From: JAOUEA01 sp963825685
Lineage (GTDB): Bacteria; Actinomycetota; UBA4738; HRBIN12
Assembly (NCBI GenBank): GCA_963825685.1
Contig: CAWGUD010000009.1
Location: 1-64,000 of the forward strand
Length of the DNA stretch: 64,000 bases
Reading direction: 5' to 3'
The position numbers and the translations under genes were made by a program. The notes beneath the pieces are model-generated. The model was not told where the DNA came from. It saw nothing but the letters and a program-made list of their open reading frames with translations, and made no database searches. Positions 53,050 to 62,280 of this stretch are shown one piece after another (the stretch's first letter is position 1; each line of letters begins with the position of its first letter).

Positions 53050-54063
53050 TCAGGCACGCTGCTCGAGGCTCGTCAGCGCCGGCTGCCCCCGCTTACGCCG
53101 ATACATCGACTCATCGGCCTGCCGGAGCAGGGTACGAGCGTCGTCGCCGTCGTACGGGAAGACGCTCCAGCCGATGCTGGCCTGCATCCTGACGTCGCCC
53201 ACGCGCAAGCCGAGCGGCTGCTCGAGGGCCGACTCGATGCGACGGACGACGGCGATGATGGACGCCTCGACGTTGGCGCCCGCGACGCCCGGAGCGATGT
53301 CGGTGAGGAGCACGATGAATTCGTCCCCGCTCTGACGCGCCACGAGATCGGCATCGCGCACGGCCGCCTTCAGCCGCACCGCCACCTGCTTGAGCACCTC
53401 GTCGCCCGTGTCGTGACCGTGCACGTCGTTCACGGGCTTGAACCGGTCGAGGTCGAGGAAGAGGACGGCCACCGCCGAGCCCAGCCGCCTGGCCCTCGCG
53501 ATGGCAACCACGAGATGCTCCTCGAGCATCGCCCGGTTCGGCAACCCGGTGAGGTGGTCGTGGTGAGCCAGGTGCTGCATCCGAAGCTCGGCTTCCTTGG
53601 TGGGCGTGATGTCGAGCATCACCCCCTGGATGTACAGCGGCTCGCCCCGTTCATCGCGGATCGTCGACGATCGGTCGCTGACCCACACGACGCGGCCGTC
53701 CGGACGCACGTACCGGTACTCACCGGCCTCCGGCTGGCCGGTGCGCAGGTAGGACTCGTAGTCGAGACGGGAGCGCTCACGGTCGTCCGCGTGGATCAGG
53801 TCGTCCCAGATGCCTTCGTTCGCGAGGAAGTCCGACGCCGGAACCCCGAGGAGCTCCTCGATGTAGGGGCTCATGTAGTACGTCGGGCCGTCCAGCCTCG
53901 GCGAGTACGTGTAGATGGCGGCGGGGAGCTGCTCGAGCAACGCGGCGTACCGAGCCTCAGCCTCGTAGATGCGCGCCTCCGCCACGCGCAGACGTCGCTG
54001 CACGCCGTCGGTATCGGGCTCGTGGTGGCGTTCGTCGTCGCGCTCCGGCAACTGCAAGGGCAC
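53050..54063 (-). CDS. PAS-GGDEF diguanylate cyclase
   Basis: 337 aa without membrane helices. A coiled N-terminus leads into a PAS/PAC domain (YMSPYIEELLGVPASDFL, IQGVMLDITPTKEAELRM). The GGDEF domain has HDHLTGLPNRAMLEEHL, FLDLDRFKPVNDVHGHDTGD and active-site SGDEF. RDAD five residues before it is an intact inhibitory I-site (RxxD). SGDEF variants can be active, so c-di-GMP synthesis with product feedback is likely. No EAL domain or effector is linked in the window. AGGAG overlaps closely with GTG 54063. Confidence 0.87.
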   Translation of the reverse strand: MPLQLPERDDERHHEPDTDGVQRRLRVAEARIYEAEARYAALLEQLPAAIYTYSPRLDGPTYYMSPYIEELLGVPASDFLANEGIWDDLIHADDRERSRLDYESYLRTGQPEAGEYRYVRPDGRVVWVSDRSSTIRDERGEPLYIQGVMLDITPTKEAELRMQHLAHHDHLTGLPNRAMLEEHLVVAIARARRLGSAVAVLFLDLDRFKPVNDVHGHDTGDEVLKQVAVRLKAAVRDADLVARQSGDEFIVLLTDIAPGVAGANVEASIIAVVRRIESALEQPLGLRVGDVRMQASIGWSVFPYDGDDARTLLRQADESMYRRKRGQPALTSLEQRA

Positions 54064-54130
54064 TCTCCTGGTCGAGGAGTCTTTCCCGTGGCCGGAGTAT
54101 CGGCACGGCGCACCCGCAGCCTGAGAACGC

Positions 54131-54158
54131 GATGAGCGGCCCCGAAGGACCGCTCATC
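54131..54158. terminator. perfect 9-bp hairpin between the sigma factor and GGDEF genes
   Basis: GATGAGCGG (54131-54139) and CCGCTCATC (54150-54158) form a 9-bp stem with a 10-nt loop, 24 nt after the sigma gene stop. There is no U tract. It probably terminates or processes the sigma factor mRNA. Confidence 0.5.
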
Positions 54159-54181
54159 GGTGGTTCCGAGGGGCGGCCGGG

Positions 54182-55114
54182 TTAGCCCAGCGCCACCGCG
54201 TTGATCAGGTTCGAGTCGCGCAGCTTGCGCAGCGCCTCACGCTCGATCAGCCGCACACGCTCACCGGAGAGGCCGAGCACCTTGCCGGTCTCGCGCAGGC
54301 TGAGGGGCTGCCCGTTCTCGAGGCCGTACCGCAGCGCCACGACATGGCGCTCGCGCTCGTCGAGCACGCGATCGACGGCGCCTCCGATCTCCTCGCGGAG
54401 CAGGGCGTCCTCGACCTCGTTGAACGCGGCGTCGGAGTCGACCTCCTCGATCAGATCGCCGAGCTCGGTGTCCTCGCCCACGGGCGACTGCAGCGACAGC
54501 GGCTCACGGCGACCCATCTCGGTGAGGTCGTCGATCTCCTCGACCGTGGTGTCGAGCGCCTTGGCGAGCTCCTCGCGCGAAGGCTCGCGACCCATCGACT
54601 GTGCGAACTGGAACCGCGTACGGTTCAGCTTGCGCAGCCGGTCGTGGATGTGGACCGGCAGGCGGATCGAGCGCGAGCGATCGGCGATCGCGCGCGTGAT
54701 GCCCTGACGGATCCACCACGTGGCGTAGGTCGAGAACTTGAACCCGCGGCGCCAGTCGAACAGCTCGACCGCGCGCATCAGGCCGATGTTCCCTTCCTGG
54801 ATCAGGTCGAGGAGCGGCAGACCCTGGCCCTGGTACTTGCGGGCCACCGACACCACCAACCGCAGGTTGGCCATGATGAATCGCTGGCGCGCGGCCTCGG
54901 CCGTGCGCACCTCACGACGGGCCTTCGCGATGCTCTTCTCGGACCGCAGACGGCCGGCACGGAGGCGCTCCTCGGCCTCCTTGCCCGCCTCGATCGTCAT
55001 GGCGAGCTCGACCTCTTCCTCTTTGGTGAGCAGCGGCTCGCGGGCCGCCGCCTCCAGGTAGAGGCGCAGGTCATCGGCGTCATCGGTCCCTAGGGGACGC
55101 GCTGGCTCCGGCAC
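54182..55114 (-). CDS. sigma-70 family RNA polymerase sigma factor (SigA/HrdB-like)
   Basis: 310 aa with regions 1.2 (DLRLYLEAAAREPLLTKEEE), 2 (NLRLVVSVARKYQGQGLPLL, IQEGNIGLMRAVELFDWRRG, ATWWIRQGITRAI), 3 and 4.2 (LSLRETGKVLGLSGERVRLI). It lacks the long N-terminal region 1.1 of many primary factors, like the short HrdB/SigB paralogs of Actinobacteria. Whether it is the housekeeping factor or an accessory group 2 factor cannot be told from one copy. GTG 55114 has GGAGGAG about 12 nt upstream. Confidence 0.92.
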   Translation of the reverse strand: MPEPARPLGTDDADDLRLYLEAAAREPLLTKEEEVELAMTIEAGKEAEERLRAGRLRSEKSIAKARREVRTAEAARQRFIMANLRLVVSVARKYQGQGLPLLDLIQEGNIGLMRAVELFDWRRGFKFSTYATWWIRQGITRAIADRSRSIRLPVHIHDRLRKLNRTRFQFAQSMGREPSREELAKALDTTVEEIDDLTEMGRREPLSLQSPVGEDTELGDLIEEVDSDAAFNEVEDALLREEIGGAVDRVLDERERHVVALRYGLENGQPLSLRETGKVLGLSGERVRLIEREALRKLRDSNLINAVALG

Positions 55115-55486
55115 TTCGTATCACGCTCCTCCTCGAGGCCACTCGATCGCACGGGGCGACGTCGTCGGTCCTCGGGAACTCGGGTTCCTCGGTCGGTCGG
55201 GCGGTTCCGGCTGCAGGGGATCGAGGCGCGCGGGAAGAAACGCCTTGGCAGCCGCTCGTCGGTATGGTAAGGGGTTCGACTCGCGTTTGTAAAGCTGAAC
55301 GGGTGTGGAGGTCTCGTGAAGGCTTCCACGACCGCGTGGTCCCATGTCGGACGTGTCGGCCATCTCCTCCCCCTCGCCCCGGCTCAGGTACATCTTTCCA
55401 ACGCCGTGAGCTGCGGAAACCTTCCCGTTCGTCCCGCACCTCACTGATCGTTCGGCAGCCGCAGGGCCAAGGATGTGGCGGACGCG
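55115..55486. other. 372-bp intergenic region upstream of the sigma factor gene
   Basis: No open frame with coding bias is convincing. It contains one good minus-strand promoter (listed separately) and an AT-richer patch at 55,261-55,300. The rest may be a 140-nt sigma mRNA leader and the 3' region of the AAA gene. Confidence 0.5.
55264..55293 (-). promoter_or_regulatory. candidate promoter of the sigma factor gene
   Basis: TTTACA (55293-55288) and TACCAT (55269-55264) are separated by 18 nt on the minus strand. The predicted leader is about 140 nt, long for this genome. Confidence 0.4.
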
Positions 55487-56999
55487 TCACGGATCTGGAT
55501 CGCGACGGGGAGGGGTGGCCCCGGCGAACACTGCGCGACCATCGGCCCATGCCCGCATCTCGGCGATCTCGTCGGCACGGGAACGGGAGAGCGGGGTCGT
55601 GGCCAGGACCTCGCCCTCGATGCGACCGGTGGTGAGCTCGGCATCGTCGGCGAAGGCCCGGTAGAGGGCAGCCACCACGACCCCCTCGAGCTCCGCCCCG
55701 GAGAATCCCTCCGTGCGCGCAGCGAGTGCATCGAGGTCGAAGGCCGAGACGTCGCGATCGCGCTCGCGGAGCTGAAGAGCCAGGATCTCAGCTCTCTCGT
55801 CCGCATCGGGCAGGTCGACGAAGAACGTCTCGTCGAACCGTCCGCGGCGCAGGAGCTCCGGAGGTAATGCACCGATGTCGTTGCACGTGGCGACCAGGAA
55901 CACGCCGTCCGGCCTCTCTTGGAGCCACCGGAGGAATGAACCGAGCACCCGCATGCTCGTGCCGCCGTCGCCCGATCGTTGACTGGCGGCGAATCCCTTC
56001 TCGATCTCGTCGACCCAGAGCACGACGGGAGCCATCGCCTCCACGGTGCGTAGCGCCCGCCGCATCCGCGCCTCCGACTCGCCGACGAACGACCCGTAGA
56101 TCGCGCCGGGATCGAGCAGCACGAGAGGCAGGCCCCATGTGCGCGCCAGGGTCTTCGCGACGAGGGACTTGCCGCACCCCGGTACGCCCGTGAGCAGGAC
56201 CCCCCGCGGCGCATCGAGCCCGAACGCACGTGCCTCAGGTTCGAACCCCCGGCCACGCACGCGGAGCCAGTCCTTCAATGCTTCCATGCCGCCGACGGCA
56301 GCGAGCCCCCGCGCATCGGTCGGCACGAGCTCGAGGACGCCGTCGTCGGCGAGCAGCTCCGCCTTCGCCTCCCGGATGTCGGCCACGTCCTCGTCGATCG
56401 AGTCCGCCCTCGGCCATCGCCTCACGAAGGATCAGACGTTCCGCCTCGGGCAGCGAGATGCCGCGGACGGCCTCGGTCAACGCAGCGAGGGCGCCGTCGT
56501 CGAGGGTGATCGCGAGCCCTCGTTCGACCAGCTCATCGGTGACGTGGCGGACGAGCGCCGCCACCTCCAGCACATCGGGAGGTTCGAGGGTCCACGGCAG
56601 GGCGACGCCGTCCAGCTCGGCCGGCATCGTGAGATCGGGAGACGTCAGCACGATCGTCTGGCCCACCGGTTCCTCGAGCGCGAACTCCTTCAGCCGGCGG
56701 ACCACTTTCGCGTCGGCGAGGGCCGCCTCCACGTCGAGGAACACGAAGACCGACGGATCGGTCAGCCCGTCCGCGAAGCTCAGCGCCTGGGTGATGTCGG
56801 CCGTCGACGGCTGTGGCGGCAAACCGTCGCTCGCGAAACCGCGAGCGGCTGACCAGGTCCACAGTTGCATCCCGGCATCGGTCGCGGCTCGGCGGAGCAC
56901 CCCGAGGAACCGCGCCTCGTCGTCGACCCGAACGACGATCAACGGGTGCCGGGACACGAGGAGCAGGCGGAGGTCGGACGTGGGATCCACGAGCCGCAT
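55487..56999 (-). CDS. Ycf46-like AAA ATPase, with a frame break
   Basis: About 503 aa after repair. The N-terminal 190 residues (SDLRLLLVSRHPLIVVRVDD) resemble the regulatory domain of Ycf46-type proteins. The AAA module has Walker A GVPGCGKSLVAKTLA, Walker B VVLWVDEIEKGF, sensor VFLVATCNDIGALPPELLRR and an Arg finger region (RRGRFDETF). The two parts lie in different frames; the join is at about 56412-56416, where a GGG seems to carry an extra base (REAMAE to ADSIDEDVADI). The function of Ycf46 proteins is not well defined; links to inorganic carbon use were reported in cyanobacteria. Divergent start 25 nt from the next gene. Confidence 0.78.
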
Positions 57000-57012
57000 C
57001 TTCGCAGGCCGG

Positions 57013-57024
57013 TAGCCTTGTTTC
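57013..57024 (+). promoter_or_regulatory. -10 box of leaderless promoter for the alpha/beta hydrolase
   Basis: TAGCCT at 57013-57018 lies 6 nt before GTG 57025. Confidence 0.4.
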
Positions 57025-57916
57025 GTGAGCCTCGAACTGCCCGAGCTGCAGGTCGCCGACGTCGATGGTCCGATCGCCTTCCGCGAATGGGACGGCCCCG
57101 ACGAGACGACGTTCGTGCTCGTCCACGGGCTCGGCGGCTCGCACGTCAACTGGGTGCAGGTGGCTCCGGGCCTCGCGGGGCTCGGGCGGGTCATCGCCCT
57201 CGACCTGCCGGGGTTCGGCTCCTCGCCCCGCGAGGGCCGCGGTTCGGGCCTGATGGACGAGCGTCGGCTGATCTCGCGGTTCCTGGCGAGCCGTGTGAGC
57301 GGACGCGTCGTGCTGGTCGGGAACTCGATGGGGGGCGTGCTCGGCATCCTGCACGCGGCCGTGGAGCCCGAGTCGCTCGCGGGCCTGGTGCTCACCAGCT
57401 CGCCGTTCCCGTGGGTTCGCGGGGCCTCTCCCCCATCCCGCCGTGATCGTGGGGTTCACGGCGTACGACACCCCAGGCCTCGGCCCGCTCGTGCTCAAGA
57501 CCCGCATGCGCCGCCTCGAGGCGGAGCGGGCGGTACGCCTGGGACTCCGGCTCATCGCGGCCGATCCGCGTTCGATCCCCGATGAGGTCGTGCAGCTCAT
57601 GGTCGACCAGATGAAGGAGCGCGCCCTGGACCCGGACGCGCCCGCGGCGTTCCAGGACGCATGGCGGTCGCTGCGACGGCTCGGCCAGCGCCCCGATGTC
57701 GCCCGAGGGGCGATGGATGGTGTCCGGTGCCCGGTGTTCGTGGTGCACGGTCGACGCGACCGATTGGTGCCCGCCGCCTATGCCGAGGCCGCACTGCGGG
57801 AGCACACCGCGTGGCGCGGTCGCATCTTCCCCGACCTCGGCCACGTGCCGCAGATGGAGGCCCCGGGCAGATGGCTCGCCGAGGTCGCGGACTGGTACGC
57901 CGAGACGTTCCGCTGA
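57025..57916 (+). CDS. alpha/beta hydrolase, with a frame break
   Basis: About 297 aa after repair. Catalytic features: oxyanion HGLGGSHVNW, nucleophile Ser in LVGNSMGGVLG, Asp in VHGRRDRLVP and His in DLGHVPQMEAP. The frame breaks at about 57430 in a run of five C (RGAS to PHPAVIVGFTAYD), where four C would restore it. The substrate is unknown; similar proteins include lipases and epoxide or ester hydrolases. It ends 1 nt from the convergent WS/DGAT gene. Confidence 0.82.
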
Positions 57917-57917
57917 C

Positions 57918-59312
57918 TCAGGGCCGCGGCGCGGCCGCCGCCGCCTTCTCCAGCTCGTCGATCGCGGTCTCGATGCCTCGCGCGAGCACGTCGACGTCGG
58001 GGAGCGAGTCCCAGTCGGCGGTGAGCCCGAACGCCATCGTGCCGGCGAGACTCGTGCACGCGACCGACAGGCCGCTGCGCTCCCCGAGCGGCATCGCGGG
58101 ATAGCTCGCGACGAGCGGCGCGCCCGCGAGGTACAGCGGCACCTGCGGCGCCGGCACGTTCGACACCACGAGGTTGAACCAGCGACCACGGCTCGCGAGG
58201 CGCGCCGCCATCGCGTGCAGCGCCGGCGGCGCGTAGGCCCCGAGCCCGATGATCGAGTCGGCCCCCACGGCCATCGATGATTCCTTCAGCTGAGCGGTGG
58301 CGCGGCGCACTCGTTGCAGCCGGGTGCGCGCCCGGAGCCGCCCGACCGGCACGTCGACGAAGGCAGGGGCCACGCGGTTGCCCACCTCACCCTGCTCGGC
58401 CTTCGAACGGACCGACACCGGCACCATGACCCTCAGGGTGCGTCCGCTCGTCTCCTCGCCCCGATGCTCGAGCAGATCGTGCAGGCCGCCCGCCACCGCC
58501 GTCAGCACCACGTCGTTCACCGTCCCCCCGAGGGAGCGCTTGATCTCACGGATCCGCGTGAACGACGCCTCGGCCATCGCGAACCGGCGCGCCGGTCCGA
58601 TCAGCGTGTCGAACGGGCCGGCCGGCGGGGCGCCCATGTCCACCACGTCGCGCACCCCCGAGAGCGTCTCGGCCACGGCCGCGAGCGTGCGGGCGGGCGC
58701 GCCCACGGCGTGACCGATCGCCTCGAGCGGGTGCAGCACGAGATCCTGGGCCGCATCGCGCAACAGATCGTCGCGCGTCGGGGGCGCCTCGGCCGTCCAC
58801 GGCCTCGCCGGCGGTGTGCCGATCTCGGCGTCGGGAGCGAGGTCGAACAGCGCGGAGGCGATCGCCATGCCCGAGATGCCGTCGGCGAGCGCATGATGCA
58901 GCTTCATGAGCACGGCCGTGCGGCGCTCCGCGAGGCCCTCGAAGACGTACAGCTCCCACAACGGCTTGGCCGGATCGAGCGGACGCGAGAGCACACGGCC
59001 GACGGCGCGCTCCAGTTGGAACCGCCCGCCGGGCGTCGGGATCGCCGAACGCCGCAGATGGAAGTCGAGGTCGAACCGGTCGTCGTCGACCCAGAGGGGC
59101 CGTGCGAGCCCGAACGGCACGCGCATCACGCGTTGTCGCAGCCTCGGCGCGAGGTGCAGCCGGGCCTCCACGACCCGCTGCACGTCGTCATAGGTCAGCG
59201 GTCCGTCGTCGCGAGGGTCGAACACGGAGACGCCCGCCACGTGCATGTGCACGGCCGGCGTCTCCAGGTACAGGAAGCTCGCGTCGAGGCTCGTGAGTCG
59301 TTCGGGCGCCAT
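57918..59312 (-). CDS. wax ester synthase/diacylglycerol acyltransferase (WS/DGAT family)
   Basis: 464 aa. The acyltransferase motif HHxxxDG is present as H139-H140...D144-G145 in KLHHALADGISG. RLTSLDASFLYLET, GGTVNDVVLTAVAGGL and FNLVVSNVPAPQVPLYLAGA are further family marks. Such enzymes make storage triacylglycerol or wax esters from acyl-CoA, common in Actinobacteria. TACCCT lies 7 nt before ATG 59312. Confidence 0.9.
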   Translation of the reverse strand: MAPERLTSLDASFLYLETPAVHMHVAGVSVFDPRDDGPLTYDDVQRVVEARLHLAPRLRQRVMRVPFGLARPLWVDDDRFDLDFHLRRSAIPTPGGRFQLERAVGRVLSRPLDPAKPLWELYVFEGLAERRTAVLMKLHHALADGISGMAIASALFDLAPDAEIGTPPARPWTAEAPPTRDDLLRDAAQDLVLHPLEAIGHAVGAPARTLAAVAETLSGVRDVVDMGAPPAGPFDTLIGPARRFAMAEASFTRIREIKRSLGGTVNDVVLTAVAGGLHDLLEHRGEETSGRTLRVMVPVSVRSKAEQGEVGNRVAPAFVDVPVGRLRARTRLQRVRRATAQLKESSMAVGADSIIGLGAYAPPALHAMAARLASRGRWFNLVVSNVPAPQVPLYLAGAPLVASYPAMPLGERSGLSVACTSLAGTMAFGLTADWDSLPDVDVLARGIETAIDELEKAAAAAPRP

Positions 59313-59325
59313 CGCGACGAGGGTA
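59313..59325 (-). promoter_or_regulatory. -10 box of leaderless WS/DGAT promoter
   Basis: TACCCT at 59325-59320 lies 7 nt before ATG 59312. Confidence 0.45.
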
Positions 59326-59378
59326 CTCCGCGCTGAGGATGACCGACGAGAGGGTGCTCGGACGCTCTGCTCGGAAGG

Positions 59379-59756
59379 CTAGGACAGAGCCTCGATCGCC
59401 CGAGGCACCGCGAACCGGCCGATCGCGTAGGTCAGCACGAAGGCGATCAGCGCGACATCCAGCCACCGGGATCGAAGCGCCGTGAACGCACGCTCGCTCG
59501 GGCAGGCGTCACGACGACGCCGCAGGCCGAGCCAGATCGCGACACCGGCGAACACGGCCCCGAGGATGAACGTGACGAACCGATAGCTGCTCATCGCGAG
59601 GAGGAACGACCCGGCGCTCGCACCCATCGCCACACCGACGGCGGGACCGATGCAACAGACCGCTCCGATCACTCCGCCGGAGACACCGGCCCAGATCGCG
59701 GGACGCGCCGGAGCCCGGGCGTCCGGCGCCGGCTCGGAGGTGTGGCCCGCTTCCAT
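59379..59756 (-). CDS. MerT-like small membrane protein
   Basis: 125 aa with about three helices. GAVCCIGPAVGVAMGASAGS carries vicinal C34 and C35 followed by Pro, the pattern of the first helix of mercuric transporter MerT; a further C85 lies in a cytoplasmic loop. No merA, merP or merR is nearby, so Hg(II) transport is unproven and a role in another soft-metal or thiol process is possible. ATG 59756 overlaps the AlaX stop (TGATG), so the two are translated together. Confidence 0.6.
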   Translation of the reverse strand: MEAGHTSEPAPDARAPARPAIWAGVSGGVIGAVCCIGPAVGVAMGASAGSFLLAMSSYRFVTFILGAVFAGVAIWLGLRRRRDACPSERAFTALRSRWLDVALIAFVLTYAIGRFAVPRAIEALS

Positions 59757-60484
59757 CACGGCTCCTCGAGCTGGATGCGGATGCGCTTGTTCGCCTTGCC
59801 CTTCGACTCCGTCTTCACGACCTTCACCCGTCCGACCTCAGCGCTCGAGGCGACATGCGTGCCGCCGTCCGCCTGCTTGTCGATGCCCGTGATGTCGATC
59901 ACGCGGATCGGATCGACCGACGCCGGGATCAGTGAGACCTTCGTGCGGATCAGATCCGGGTCGGCGAGGGCCTCCTCCCTGGGAAGGAAGTGCACGAGGA
60001 CCGGTACGTCCTCGGCGAGACGAGCGTTCAGGCGCTGTTCGACCTCGTGACCGAACTCCTGGCTGATGCCGTCGAGCTCGAAGTCCATGCGCGCGACACC
60101 GCCGGAGTCCATGTTCCCGCCGGTGACCTTCGCGCCGAAGTCGGTGTAGACGACGCCCGAGAGCGCGTGCAGGGCGGTGTGGGTGCGCATGTGCTGGTAG
60201 CGCCGATCCCAGTCGATCTCGGCCGTGAGGCTCGAGCCGGCCTCCGGCGGGGATGTCGAAGGATCGACCGCGTGCACGATCGCGCCGTCGTCTCGTGACT
60301 TGGTCGTGTCGGTGACGCGACACGCACCGCCCTCCCACCGCAAGGTGCCAGAGTCCCCGGGCTGACCCCCGCCACGTGGGTAGAACACGGTTCGGTCGAG
60401 CACGACGCCGTCGTCACGAACGGCCACGACGGTCGCGTCGCAGCTGCGCAGATAGGCGTCGCGTGAGAACAGCTCGTCGGTCAT
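59756..60484 (-). CDS. alanyl-tRNA editing protein (AlaX type)
   Basis: 242 aa stand-alone editing domain that deacylates Ser- or Gly-tRNA(Ala). FYPRGGGQPGDSGTL and the zinc motif H98-xxx-H102 in HMRTHTALH are present. The second half of the site reads DKQADGGTHVAS: H210 is kept, but the usual Cys of CGGTH is Asp206. Activity may persist with altered metal binding. TAGCGT lies 6 nt before ATG 60484. Confidence 0.85.
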   Translation of the reverse strand: MTDELFSRDAYLRSCDATVVAVRDDGVVLDRTVFYPRGGGQPGDSGTLRWEGGACRVTDTTKSRDDGAIVHAVDPSTSPPEAGSSLTAEIDWDRRYQHMRTHTALHALSGVVYTDFGAKVTGGNMDSGGVARMDFELDGISQEFGHEVEQRLNARLAEDVPVLVHFLPREEALADPDLIRTKVSLIPASVDPIRVIDITGIDKQADGGTHVASSAEVGRVKVVKTESKGKANKRIRIQLEEP

Positions 60485-60496
60485 GTAGGGACGCTA
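60485..60496 (-). promoter_or_regulatory. -10 box of leaderless AlaX promoter
   Basis: TAGCGT at 60496-60491 lies 6 nt before ATG 60484. Confidence 0.45.
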
Positions 60497-60524
60497 TCGC
60501 AGGCCGGGCAGAAGGGCAGCGCCA

Positions 60525-61448
60525 TCAGACGTTCGGTTCGGCGGTTCGAGTCGTCCGCACGACCGACGCGATCACGGCGCCCACCAGGATCAGCGCACCC
60601 CCGGCCGCGACCGTCGTCGTGATGGGCTCGTCGAGGAAGATCGCCGCGAGCACGGCGACCGTGAGCGGTTCCATCACGCCGATGATCGCGTTGCGGACGG
60701 CGCCGACGCGCTGCAGGCCCGCGAGCATCGTCGCGAACGCGCCCGCCGACACGAGCACGATCGCCGCGAGTCGCGCCGGGGTCGCGCCCGCCGGGAGCAC
60801 GAACGAGCCGAGCACGATCGCGAAGACGACGTTCGAGGTCGCCGCCCCGGCGCCCAGCCACCCGGCGGCCGTGACCGGGTCCGTACGGCGCACGTGGCGA
60901 TCGGTGCCCACGAGATAGGCGGTGTAGACGATCGCCGTCGCGAGGGCGAGCGCGATGCCGAGCGGCTCGACGTCGGTCTCCCCGCCCCCGCCCAGCACGA
61001 CGATCGCGCTCCCACCGATCGCGAGCGCGAGCGCGACGAACAACGGCGGTGACGGGGCGCGACGGTCGAGCGCGATCGTCACCAGCATCACCCAGACCGG
61101 ATACGTGTAGAAGAGCAGCGTGACCGCCGCCGCCGATCCGTGGTTCAAGGCCGAGAAGTAGAGGGCCGCCTCGGTGCCGTATCCGAGCGTGCCGGCGAGC
61201 GCGAGAGCGAGGCGCTCGCCCGGCGCAGGCAGGCCGGGCCGCCGGAGCACCAGGGCGAGTCCGAGCAGCAACACCGACTGTCCACCGAAGCGGATCGCCA
61301 GCGTGACGAACGGCGGTCCGCCGGCCTGCACCTTCGAGCCGAGGATCACGACCCCGGCGAAGAGCACCGCCATCGCGACCGACATCGCCGAGCCGATCAG
61401 TTCGCCTCGGCGATCGACCGCACGCCTCGTCGCGGCGACCTCGCTCAT
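60525..61448 (-). CDS. EamA/DMT-family transporter
   Basis: 307 aa with about ten hydrophobic helices in two repeats (SAAAVTLLFYTYPVWVMLVT, NAIIGVMEPLTVAVLAAIFL). The family exports amino acids or metabolites. It starts inside the 3' end of the next gene upstream (ATGA overlap with the alpha/beta hydrolase at 61445). Confidence 0.83.
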   Translation of the reverse strand: MSEVAATRRAVDRRGELIGSAMSVAMAVLFAGVVILGSKVQAGGPPFVTLAIRFGGQSVLLLGLALVLRRPGLPAPGERLALALAGTLGYGTEAALYFSALNHGSAAAVTLLFYTYPVWVMLVTIALDRRAPSPPLFVALALAIGGSAIVVLGGGGETDVEPLGIALALATAIVYTAYLVGTDRHVRRTDPVTAAGWLGAGAATSNVVFAIVLGSFVLPAGATPARLAAIVLVSAGAFATMLAGLQRVGAVRNAIIGVMEPLTVAVLAAIFLDEPITTTVAAGGALILVGAVIASVVRTTRTAEPNV

Positions 61449-62251
61449 CCGTCGCCCTCGAGGAACCGGCCGACACGCTCGACCAGCAACGGGATCGACG
61501 TGAGCAGCTCGTCCTCGGATGCCAGCACGATCGCCTCGGCGTGGGGCATCACCTCGGCCAGGCCCCGGGCCACCGTTGCGGGGTGGATCGAGTCGCCCTC
61601 ACGGCCGATCACGAGCGCCGGCGCGCTCACGGCGGCCAATGCCGAGAGCGAGGGAACCGCGGCGTCCCGCACGACGTCCCGGATCGCACGCGCCACGCCG
61701 GTCGGGTTCATGTCCTGCCACAGCAGCAGGTCGAACTCTCGGAGCCCGGGCTGCGTCTCGTAGTTCCCGGCGCGTCCCGACTCCCGCAGGATCGCCTCGA
61801 TCGCATCGTCGCGCGGCAGCGTCTCGAGGAGCTCCGCGGTGCGCTCGAACAAGGGCGTCGCTCCGATCGGGCCCTCGAGTGCCGAGGGCAGCACGAACAC
61901 CACCCGCTCGAACCGATCGGGCTCTCGCACGAGCAGGTGCGCGAGCGCGCCGGCGCCGAGCGAGGTGCCCACCGCGCAGGTCGCGCTCGTCTCGCGAGCG
62001 ACGGCGTCGAGATCGCGAGCGAAGTCGGCGTAGCGATAGGAGCCGGCCTCGGGTGTGCTCGAGTGCCCATGGCCGCGGAAGCAGAACCGCACCTTCGTGC
62101 CGGGGGCCATCGGCGTGAACGCGGCGAGCTCCATGCACGAGTTGGTCAACCCATGAGCGAACACCGTCGTTGGATCGCCCGAACCCTCGACCTCGACGTG
62201 GAGCACGGCGTCGCCGGCTCGCAGCTCAGGCACGGATCGAGCTTCGCTCAC
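61445..62251 (-). CDS. alpha/beta hydrolase
   Basis: 268 aa. The nucleophile elbow is AVGTSLGAGALA (GTSLG) and the oxyanion region is FAHGLTNSCMEL. A catalytic Asp region is ALVIGREGDSIHP. No lid motif identifies a substrate. It overlaps the EamA gene by 4 nt. GTG 62251 lies 12 nt after TACCCT (62269-62264). Confidence 0.82.
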   Translation of the reverse strand: MSEARSVPELRAGDAVLHVEVEGSGDPTTVFAHGLTNSCMELAAFTPMAPGTKVRFCFRGHGHSSTPEAGSYRYADFARDLDAVARETSATCAVGTSLGAGALAHLLVREPDRFERVVFVLPSALEGPIGATPLFERTAELLETLPRDDAIEAILRESGRAGNYETQPGLREFDLLLWQDMNPTGVARAIRDVVRDAAVPSLSALAAVSAPALVIGREGDSIHPATVARGLAEVMPHAEAIVLASEDELLTSIPLLVERVGRFLEGDG

Positions 62252-62280
62252 GCATCGGACCCGAGGGTACGATGGCCCTC
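62252..62280. promoter_or_regulatory. symmetric bidirectional -10 element between the hydrolase and the 106-aa gene
   Basis: AGGGTACGAT at 62264-62273 reads TACCCT on minus (12 nt before GTG 62251) and TACGAT on plus (7 nt before ATG 62281). An ATG inside the plus -10 (TACGATG) is not the start. Confidence 0.45.
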
